Shown here piece by piece: positions 57,875-64,000 of a stretch of 64,000 bases of DNA (positions are counted from its first letter, which is position 1; every line of letters begins with the position of its first letter). The stretch covers positions 1-64,000 of the forward strand of contig NZ_BCXD01000012.1 in the NCBI RefSeq assembly GCF_001894925.1, given 5' to 3'. The position numbers and the translations under genes are program-made. Under the pieces are notes generated by a model, which was not told the origin of the DNA, did no database searches, and saw only the letters and a program-made list of their open reading frames with translations. Source of the stretch: Rhodococcus rhodnii NBRC 100604. Its GTDB lineage: Bacteria; Actinomycetota; Actinomycetes; Mycobacteriales; Mycobacteriaceae.

Positions 57875-59314
57875 TCAGCTCACGTGGGTGCCGCCGGCGG
57901 TCCTGCGGCGGTACAGCCCGACGGCGGCGTCGACGACGAGGAACACGACGAGGCTGATGCCGAGCAGCGGCACGAACCAGCCGATGGCGATCGCGCCGAT
58001 CACCAACCCGACGACTGCCGCGGGATGCAGCCGTCGCACCGCACCTCGGGCCGGTGCGCGCCCGACGATCCGGTCGCCCCTCGTCGGGCGCCGCCGCCAC
58101 CACAGGACGTAGCCACGGACGATCACCGTCGCGAGCGCGACTGCGAGCGCGAGCAGGACGAGCTGATTCACGATCCCGAACAGCATGCCCATGTGCAGCT
58201 GGATGCCCCACGCCGTGAGCTTCGCCGGGAGCGGCCAGTCGGCGAACCACGACGCGTCGGTGATCTGGCCGGTCGCGCCGTCGACCGCGACCGAGTCGTT
58301 CGACATCACCCACGGCCTGCGGATCTCGGCGACGGTGAACGCCGTCGCGTCGTCGGACGGGATGCTCACCTCCACCGGCCCGTCGACGCCTGCGCCGCGT
58401 GCCGAGGCGAGCGCGGTGTCGACCTCGTCGACGCGGGGCGTTCCGGTGGACGTCGCGGCGCCGCCGTGACTTCCGTGCCCGGCGTGCTCGTCGGCGGCGC
58501 TGCCCGCGCCGCCGAGCGCTGTCGCCACGGTCGGGGTCTGCCACGACAGTGCCGAGCGCACCTCGGCGACGTTCGCGCCGGCGTAGGCCGACCACATCAG
58601 ACCGGTCGCGGACAGGAACAGCAGGCCGGTCGCGATCCAGAGGCCCACGACGCCGTGCCATTCGACGGTGCGGTTGCGGCCCTTCGTGGTGCGGTCGACG
58701 GCGAGAATCGAGGTCTTCTTCGGCGAGCGCCGACGACGGTCGAACCACAGGTACAGCCCGCCGAGCGCGACGAGCCACAGCCACGACGCCGCGAGTTCGC
58801 TGTAGATGCGGCCCGGTTCGCCGAGATGCAGGTGCCGGTGCAACTCGCTGATCCAGGTGCGGAGGGGAAGCGCGCCGCTGCTCCCGTACACGGTGAGTTC
58901 GCCGATCGGCTGCGCGGTGGCCGGATCGACGAACACCGACAGGCGCTCGGAGTCGCCGAGCGACGGGTCGTCGAACAGCACGCGGGTCGTGTCGCCGGGC
59001 TCGGCGGCCGGCTGCACGGCCGAAACCGTGAGATCGGGCCGTTCGGCCGCCGCCGCGGCGATCTGCTCCGACACGGGACGTGGATCGCCGGGTGTGTCGA
59101 CTTGGAGGTAGTCGCGGTAGACGATCTGCTCGAGGGTCGGGGCGACCGCGTACAGGCCGCCGCTGATCGTCGCGATCAGCAGGAACGGCGCGATGAGAAT
59201 GCCCGCGTAGAAGTGCAGGCGCAGGAAGAAGGGCCGGGCGGTGCGGGGTGGTGTCGGGGGCCCGGGCGGCGGTGATGCGCCGGCGTCCGGGATGGAGACA
59301 TGCGAAAGAGACAC
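57875..59314 (-). CDS. PepSY-associated transmembrane protein
   Basis: 479 residues. FFLRLHFYAGILIAPFLLIA is the typical first helix of PepSY-TM proteins (PiuB group), which take part in iron/siderophore or copper handling at the inner membrane. ELHRHLHLGEPGRIYSELAA and WGIQLHMGMLFGIVNQLVLL supply His residues for possible heme or metal binding. Two PepSY modules face outward, and a His/Gly-rich stretch (DEHAGHGSHGG) lies between them. GTG at 59314 is chosen from the start of similarity; the ribosome-binding site is weak. 61 bp upstream is a second membrane protein gene of the same direction. Confidence 0.82.
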   Translation of the reverse strand: MSLSHVSIPDAGASPPPGPPTPPRTARPFFLRLHFYAGILIAPFLLIATISGGLYAVAPTLEQIVYRDYLQVDTPGDPRPVSEQIAAAAAERPDLTVSAVQPAAEPGDTTRVLFDDPSLGDSERLSVFVDPATAQPIGELTVYGSSGALPLRTWISELHRHLHLGEPGRIYSELAASWLWLVALGGLYLWFDRRRRSPKKTSILAVDRTTKGRNRTVEWHGVVGLWIATGLLFLSATGLMWSAYAGANVAEVRSALSWQTPTVATALGGAGSAADEHAGHGSHGGAATSTGTPRVDEVDTALASARGAGVDGPVEVSIPSDDATAFTVAEIRRPWVMSNDSVAVDGATGQITDASWFADWPLPAKLTAWGIQLHMGMLFGIVNQLVLLALAVALATVIVRGYVLWWRRRPTRGDRIVGRAPARGAVRRLHPAAVVGLVIGAIAIGWFVPLLGISLVVFLVVDAAVGLYRRRTAGGTHVS

Positions 59315-59375
59315 GGGTGTACTCGATTCGTGAAGACAGGTGGGGACGGCGCGCGAGCTCGTCGCCCGTGCGCTG

Positions 59376-59960
59376 TCAGTGAAGTGAGGAGATGCCGAGC
59401 GGGAAGGCGCTCGGCACGAATCGAGGGGGACCGCGCGTCGTGATCGCGTCGGCGAGGAGCCGCCGACGATGGACGCCACCTTCCGTCGCGGGCGCGACGA
59501 CCCACAGCGGCGTGGGGGAGGAGAGAACTCCGACGACGGCGTGCACCAGGCGCCGGACCCGTGATGCCAGGGCGGCGGCGGCGTTCTCGGCGGCGAGCAC
59601 GACGATCGTGCACACCGCGATCGCGGCGAGGTGGGCGCCGAGCATCGCCGCGCCGGTGCCGGACGCCCCGTGACCGCCGTGACCGCCGTGGCCGACGAGG
59701 CTCAGCGCACCGTGAGCGAGCAGCTGACCGCTCGCGAGCGCCGACACGAGAAAGGGGACGCGGTGACGCGCGACGGGAAACGCCGCGACGAGCGTCCCGA
59801 TCCCGGCGCACACCGCGAGCAGGAGGGTGACGGCGCTCTGGTTCGGCGGTTCACCACCGCCCGCCGCACCGTGTGCGGCGATACCGACCGCCCCCGAGAG
59901 TGCACCCACGGCGCCGCCGCGCACCCGGGCGGCGATCGGCGGCGGCTGCATGCGCGACAC
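59376..59960 (-). CDS. His-rich membrane protein upstream of the PepSY gene
   Basis: 194 residues with four to five membrane segments (e.g. SAVTLLLAVCAGIGTLVAAF and LGAHLAAIAVCTIVVLAAEN). A GHGGHGGHGASG loop between helices could bind copper or another metal. Such proteins commonly accompany PepSY-TM and YcnI/CopC-like genes in actinobacteria. Start GTG at 59960 or ATG at 59951. Function unknown; metal handling is suggested by the His repeat and the neighbour. Confidence 0.7.
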   Translation of the reverse strand: MSRMQPPPIAARVRGGAVGALSGAVGIAAHGAAGGGEPPNQSAVTLLLAVCAGIGTLVAAFPVARHRVPFLVSALASGQLLAHGALSLVGHGGHGGHGASGTGAAMLGAHLAAIAVCTIVVLAAENAAAALASRVRRLVHAVVGVLSSPTPLWVVAPATEGGVHRRRLLADAITTRGPPRFVPSAFPLGISSLH

Positions 59961-60005
59961 GATACAGCCGCGCGCAGATCCCCTCGACCTGCGGTGTAGC
60001 AGGCT

Positions 60006-60464
60006 CTACGGAGCCGGCACGACCGGTGCGTCGGCGTTCCGGTCGGGCACTGTCGCACCGTTCGGGAAGGTGCACACCGTGCCGTCGCACACCGGGGTGT
60101 TCGCTTCGGCCTCGCCCTGCAGGTTCTCATCGTGCACCGACTGGCAGTAGTCGCTGTAGCCCGTGACGGTGCCGTCCGACCAGTAGGTCTCGATCGGGCC
60201 GAGTCCCATCTGGCAGCCCACGATCGTGGGTTCGGCGGCCTGCGGCGTCGGAGCGGGCTCGGTCGCGACCTCGCTCGTCACCGGGGGAGCGGTGGTCGTC
60301 TCGGGTGCGGTGGTGGTCGTCGGCGGGGCCGTCGTGGTCGCACTCGGCGTGGTCGTCTCGGCGGGTGTGTCCGAGTCGCCCGAACACCCGGCGATCGGCC
60401 CGATCGCCGCGACGATTCCGATGAGGAGAACAGCGACACGACGGCGCCGCCCGTGACGTCCCAT
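60006..60464 (-). CDS. Putative lipoprotein with a Thr/Pro linker
   Basis: 152 residues. Signal peptide RRRRVAVLLIGIVAAIGPIA with lipobox IAGC (Cys27), then a 45-residue Thr/Pro/Ala linker typical of actinobacterial surface lipoproteins. The C-terminal 70 residues hold four cysteines (VGCQMGLG, YCQSV, VCDGTVCTF), which could form two disulfides. No family is recognised. Confidence 0.75.
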   Translation of the reverse strand: MGRHGRRRRVAVLLIGIVAAIGPIAGCSGDSDTPAETTTPSATTTAPPTTTTAPETTTAPPVTSEVATEPAPTPQAAEPTIVGCQMGLGPIETYWSDGTVTGYSDYCQSVHDENLQGEAEANTPVCDGTVCTFPNGATVPDRNADAPVVPAP

Positions 60465-60509
60465 GATCGGGACTCTACGGGCGGCGCCAGACGGTGCGGG
60501 TGGGTTTCG

Positions 60510-61853
60510 CTACGCCGCTTCGGGACGACTCTCGTCTTCCTGCGACCGCAGGTGCAGCGGGGTTTCGTCCTGCTGCATGTGGAAGTGCGGTCGCTGGTGG
60601 CCGAGGAAGGACTCGAACCACGAGAGGATCGTGACGGCGCGGTTGCGGAAGCCGACGACGTAGTAGACGTGGACGGCGAGCCACGTGAGCCACGCGATGA
60701 TGCCGGTGAGTTCGATGCTCCGGACCTTGGTGATCGCCCGGAAACGGTTGACGATCGCCATCGAACCCTTGTCGAAGTACTCGAAGGCGGTGCCGCGCTG
60801 GATCTTTCCGAGGATGGTCTTGGCGACGAAGCGCCCCTCCTGCATCGCGACGGGCGACTGGCCGGGCAGGTTGTCGAGGTTCGTCATGTCACCGATCGCG
60901 AAGACGTCGGCGAACCCCCCGACGGTGAGATCGGGATTGACGAGCAGACGCCCGGCGCGGTCGGTCGCGCATCCGGTGCGCTCGGCGAGCACGCCCGCGA
61001 AGTCGTTCGCCTGGACGCCAGCGGACCAGATGACGGTCTCGGCGGTGATGTGCTTCTCGCCGTCGGTCTTCGACTTCACGGTGACGCCGTGATCGTCGAT
61101 GTCGGTGACGAAGGTGTCGAGGACGACCTCGACGCCGTTCTTCTCGAGGGCGTTCTTGGAGTATTCGCTGAGCTTCCCGCCGAACGGGGGCAGCACCTTG
61201 TCGGCGCCCTCGATCAGCTTGACGCTGACGTCGTCGGCGTCGATGCGATGGAACGCCTGATCGACGTACCGCTGCGCGAGTTCGCGGATCTGGCCCGCGA
61301 GCTCGACGCCGGTCGGGCCCGCGCCCACGACGACGAAGCTGAGCAGCTCCTTGCGACGATCGGCGTCGAGCGTGGTGTCGGCCTGCTCGAAGCAGCGGAG
61401 GATCTGGCGGCGCAGGTTCTCGGCGTCGTCGACCGTCTTGAGGGCGAAGGTGACCTTCGCGAAATGATCGTTGCCGAAGTACGACTGGCGGGCGCCGGTC
61501 GCGGCGACGAGCGACTTGTAGCCGATCGTGCGGACGGCGCCGTCGGCGACGTAGTCGACCTCACGCGTCTCGGGACGGACGTCGACGACGCGGCCGAGGC
61601 GGACGTCGGCGCTGTCGTACTTCGCGAGGATCGACCGGGTGGGCGGAGCGATCTCGGCCGCGGAGAGAATGCCGGTGGCGACCTGGTAGAGCAGCGGCTG
61701 GAAGAGGTGCTCGGTGGTGTCGGAGATCAGGACGAACGGAACGCCCGCCTTGCCGAGCTTCTTCGCCGTCGCGAGGGCTCCGAAGCCCGATCCCACGATG
61801 ACGACGTCCGTGGTGTCCACAGGTGCGGTCTGCTCCATCTCGGCGTTACCCAC
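60510..61853 (-). CDS. ndh: Type II NADH dehydrogenase (NDH-2)
   Basis: 447 residues. FAD motif VVIVGSGFGALATAKKLGKA, NADH motif VVVGAGPTGVELAGQIRELA, and the quinone/FAD segment AIGDMTNLDNLPGQSPVAMQ. The C-terminal membrane anchor is GIIAWLTWLAVHVYYVVGFR. It oxidises NADH and reduces menaquinone without pumping protons. The GTG at 61853 has GGAGGGA nine bases upstream. Divergent from a LysR gene across 146 bp that hold two inverted repeats. Confidence 0.93.
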   Translation of the reverse strand: MGNAEMEQTAPVDTTDVVIVGSGFGALATAKKLGKAGVPFVLISDTTEHLFQPLLYQVATGILSAAEIAPPTRSILAKYDSADVRLGRVVDVRPETREVDYVADGAVRTIGYKSLVAATGARQSYFGNDHFAKVTFALKTVDDAENLRRQILRCFEQADTTLDADRRKELLSFVVVGAGPTGVELAGQIRELAQRYVDQAFHRIDADDVSVKLIEGADKVLPPFGGKLSEYSKNALEKNGVEVVLDTFVTDIDDHGVTVKSKTDGEKHITAETVIWSAGVQANDFAGVLAERTGCATDRAGRLLVNPDLTVGGFADVFAIGDMTNLDNLPGQSPVAMQEGRFVAKTILGKIQRGTAFEYFDKGSMAIVNRFRAITKVRSIELTGIIAWLTWLAVHVYYVVGFRNRAVTILSWFESFLGHQRPHFHMQQDETPLHLRSQEDESRPEAA

Positions 61854-61939
61854 GAAATCCCTCCGATCCAGCACGTGGCGCGGCCGGGTCACGACTGCGC
61901 ATATGAGGAACAACGTAGAGAGCGCGAGGATGTTCCTGC

Positions 61940-61986
61940 TAATGGAGGGCGTAATCCATTATTCTCTTATCGGTATCGCTCATAAG
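61940..61986. promoter_or_regulatory. Inverted repeats between ndh and lysR
   Basis: TAATGGA(GGGCGTAA)TCCATTA at 61940-61961 is a perfect 7-bp inverted repeat. CTTAT-n11-ATAAG at 61966-61986 is a second. Spacing and position, between divergent genes and near the lysR start, suit the recognition and activation sites of a LysR regulator. Confidence 0.6.
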
Positions 61987-61999
61987 TGGAGGTGGGTGC

Positions 62000-62893
62000 G
62001 TGGACTTCCGGCAGCTCAGATACTTCCTCGCCGTCAGCGAGGAGTTGAGCTTCAGCAAGGCGGCCGAGCGCTGCTTCATCTCGCAGTCGGCCATCAGTCA
62101 TCAGGTGACCAACCTCGAACGGGACCTGGGAACCAAACTGTTCGAGCGCTCGACGCGAGTCGTGCGGCTGACCTCGGCCGGGTCGCGACTCACCCCGATC
62201 GCTCAGCAGGTCCTCGCCCTCGAAGCGCAGGCGTACGCCGTCGCGCGCGAACCTCGCAACCGGATCCGGATCGCGGCGAACATGAGCTTCGGCGCCCAGG
62301 CTCTCGACGCGATCGCGCGCGTCCGTGAGCAGCACCGCGAACTCGACGTCGAGTTCGTCATCAAGAGCTTCGCCGATCGTGTCGACGCGGTGGCGTCCGC
62401 CGACGCCGACATCGCATTGATCCGCGGCACGGCGGTCCGTCCCGGTCTCGAAACGGTCCCCCTCGGCATCGAGGACCTCGTGATCGTGACGTCCCGGGAG
62501 CACCCGCTCTCGGCGTTCTCGACCGTCGAGTTGGGCGAACTCGCGCCCTACCCGCTGCTGCTGCCGCCGCGGGGCAATCAGGTCCTGCTGCACCACATCG
62601 TCGACGACGCCTTCCGTGAAGTGGGCCGACGGGTGCAACTCGGCCCGGCGATCGCTCGCGATCACACCGCAACCCTCGAGGTGATCGGCAACCCGCGCGC
62701 GTGGACCGTGCTGTATCCCAGCACCGCGGAGGAGAACCGCCGTACCGGCCTGCACTTCATGCGGGAGGTGAAGGGCAGGCTCCGGGTGCCGGTGAGCGGC
62801 GTCGTGCGCAGTGGCGTCACACCGAGTCCCGCCCTCGGAGTCGTGATCGACGCGTTGCGGCGTTCGATCGTCGACACCGAGGGCGGTGAGTGA
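62000..62893 (+). CDS. LysR-family transcriptional regulator
   Basis: 297 residues. DFRQLRYFLAVSEELSFSKA and SQSAISHQVTNLERDLGTKL make the N-terminal winged helix (residues 1-60). The effector domain starts at RIRIAANMSFGAQALDAIAR. GTG at 62000 with GGAGG nine bases upstream. It lies next to ndh and two repeats, so it may control ndh and itself. The inducer is unknown. Confidence 0.9.
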   Translation: MDFRQLRYFLAVSEELSFSKAAERCFISQSAISHQVTNLERDLGTKLFERSTRVVRLTSAGSRLTPIAQQVLALEAQAYAVAREPRNRIRIAANMSFGAQALDAIARVREQHRELDVEFVIKSFADRVDAVASADADIALIRGTAVRPGLETVPLGIEDLVIVTSREHPLSAFSTVELGELAPYPLLLPPRGNQVLLHHIVDDAFREVGRRVQLGPAIARDHTATLEVIGNPRAWTVLYPSTAEENRRTGLHFMREVKGRLRVPVSGVVRSGVTPSPALGVVIDALRRSIVDTEGGE

Positions 62894-62904
62894 CGCCCGG
62901 GAAC

Positions 62905-63855
62905 TCAGGCGGCCGGGCGGGTGCGTCGCGAGGCCTTGACGAAGCCGTCGACCGCATCCCACACCGAGATCGCGACGACGATCACGGCGACCCAGGTGGC
63001 GGTGAGCGTCGCGCCGGACCAGCCGAGGTGTTCGACGAACTGCGGGTTGAACAGTGTGTCCGACGTGAACAGCCAGACGCCGATGCCCACCCACCCGAGG
63101 CACACCACCGCGTTGAGCACCGCGGTCGCGCGGGTGTAGCCGGCCCGGAACACCCAGACCGTCTGCGCCATCTCGACGACGATCAGGCCGAACACGAACG
63201 GCAGCAGCGTGTTCCACAGTTCCGGATCCAGAATCGGGATGCGCTCGCCGCCGTCGAAGATCGGCGAGCCGAAGTGCTGCCACACGAGCAGCGCCGCGAA
63301 GAGGCCGAGGAAGAGCAGGCCGGCCACGGTGTCGCCGATTCGGTGCGGTGAGGCGCTCGTCGGGAGTTCGGGGAGTTGCTCGGGTGTCCAGCGCATGCTG
63401 TCCGCGGCCTGCGGGGCGAGGCGCTCGACGATCGCGAAGACGGCGGTCGTCCAGAAGATCGTGTGGACGGCACCGGTCAGGGCCGTCACCACGGCGCCGG
63501 CGGCGACGGGCCCGACTCCGGCGCCGTCGCTGATCCGTCCCAGCGCGTCCACCGCCGCGAGGATCGGCAGGATGATCGCGAGCGCGATCACGGTCGTCCG
63601 CTGCCACAGGAAGTAGAAGCGTGGCCCGACGAGATGCATCGGGGTGCCACGGTAGGTCGCCGCGACCTGGAGCGGGTCGCCGAGGGTCTGCAGGGCGCGC
63701 TGCTCGGCGTCGTCCGCCGCAAGACCCGAGGACTGCAGGTCCTCGGCCGTGTCCGTGATGCGTTCGCGCAGTTCGCGATCGAGGTTCTGGCGCTCGTCCT
63801 TGTCGGCGACGAACCGCGTCGCGGCGTAGACGTAGCGATCGGTGAGGGTACTCAT
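62905..63855 (-). CDS. Membrane protein with a permease-prefix domain, PadR-linked
   Basis: 316 residues. The N-terminal 80 residues (RYVYAATRFVADKDERQNLD, TLGDPLQVAATYRG) are the small helical permease-prefix (HAAS-like) domain, which binds partner PadR regulators. Six to seven membrane segments follow. It overlaps no other gene but starts 1 bp before the stop of the PadR gene, the usual pairing. Such pairs sense membrane or drug stress. Function unknown. Confidence 0.8.
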   Translation of the reverse strand: MSTLTDRYVYAATRFVADKDERQNLDRELRERITDTAEDLQSSGLAADDAEQRALQTLGDPLQVAATYRGTPMHLVGPRFYFLWQRTTVIALAIILPILAAVDALGRISDGAGVGPVAAGAVVTALTGAVHTIFWTTAVFAIVERLAPQAADSMRWTPEQLPELPTSASPHRIGDTVAGLLFLGLFAALLVWQHFGSPIFDGGERIPILDPELWNTLLPFVFGLIVVEMAQTVWVFRAGYTRATAVLNAVVCLGWVGIGVWLFTSDTLFNPQFVEHLGWSGATLTATWVAVIVVAISVWDAVDGFVKASRRTRPAA

Positions 63856-63856
63856 G

Positions 63857-64000
63857 TCAGTGTTCCTCCGTCAGTTCTGTGAGGCTCGCATCGAGCCGGC
63901 GCCATTCGTCGATCAGTGCGTCTGCCAAGTGAATTCCGGCTTCGCTGGTCCGGTAGAACTTCCTGGGCCGCGATTCGTCGGTGTTCCACTCGCTGTCGAG
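63857..64000 (-). CDS. PadR-family regulator, C-terminal part (runs off the window)
   Basis: The last 47 codons read on the minus strand: RPRKFYRTSEAGIHLADALI and DEWRRLDASLTELTEEH. The wing-end strand KFYRTSEAGxxL and the EWxxL helix are the PadR C-terminus. The HTH lies beyond the window. It is immediately upstream of the permease-prefix membrane protein gene and co-transcribed with it. Confidence 0.8.
   Translation of the reverse strand, partial: LDSEWNTDESRPRKFYRTSEAGIHLADALIDEWRRLDASLTELTEEH

Noticed and set aside
57598-57957. Plus-strand frame starting after the SRPBCC-like gene
   Set aside because: It crosses the att copy and the terminator and has no protein-like character; the neighbouring frame contains the IS3 transposase fragment instead.

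Overview
The window is GC-rich actinobacterial DNA. It has many GTG starts and gene after gene coupled by ATGA or GTGA overlaps. The best guess is a mycolate-containing member of the Mycobacteriales (Rhodococcus, Gordonia or a relative). Reasons: 5.9-21.7 kb reproduces the M. tuberculosis Rv3548c-Rv3564 steroid ring C/D block, otsA sits beside the same 54-residue small protein as in M. tuberculosis, and an MbtH protein and a ThrE-type exporter are present. No rRNA or other marker fixes the species.

Layout. 0-3 kb: an operon on the minus strand for an MHS-type transporter, a heme aldoxime dehydratase and a LysR regulator (cut by the window edge). 3.1-5.9 kb: an aldo/keto reductase, a HAD phosphatase and an orphan AbiEi-like protein. 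5.9-21.7 kb: the KstR2 regulon for HIP (the hydrindane propionate left after removal of the steroid side chain and rings A/B), in four transcription units arranged as two divergent pairs. A palindromic KstR2-type operator lies in each divergent gap. fadD3 activates HIP, fadE30/fadE33 (IpdE1/E2), ipdF, ipdC, echA20 and ipdAB take it through ring opening, and fadE31/fadE32/fadA6 finish beta-oxidation. 21.8-22.8 kb: a DUF2277 protein and a GNAT protein.

22.8-44.3 kb is the most interesting part. It is a dense catabolic block: xdhC and a divergent MarR gene, an ABC importer, a three-subunit molybdenum hydroxylase, an aspartate-dehydrogenase-like enzyme, an aldehyde dehydrogenase with a Rid-family deaminase, a cupin, a Rieske oxygenase with a separate reductase, an extradiol dioxygenase with its metal triad intact, a C-C-hydrolase-like alpha/beta protein, two SDRs (one without catalytic residues), a ThDP decarboxylase, a pseudo-hydrolase and three small proteins. 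The enzyme set fits uptake, hydroxylation, dihydroxylation, meta-cleavage and deamination of a nitrogen-containing (hetero)aromatic compound. I do not recognise this gene combination as a described pathway.

44.3-55.8 kb: a Tat-exported PhoD phosphatase, an ABC-2 exporter with its two-component system, otsA and its small partner, an alpha/beta hydrolase, an iron-box-controlled siderophore N-hydroxylase with MbtH, and ThrE. 56.0-57.8 kb: tRNA-Thr(TGT) and a decayed integrative element. The tRNA 3' end is repeated 1.7 kb away (23 of 24 bases), and between the copies are the C-terminal part of a tyrosine integrase and a piece of an IS3-family transposase. 57.9-64 kb: PepSY and other membrane proteins, a lipoprotein, type II NADH dehydrogenase with a divergent LysR, and a PadR-linked membrane protein. 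No CRISPR array, rRNA gene, replication origin or intact transposon was seen.
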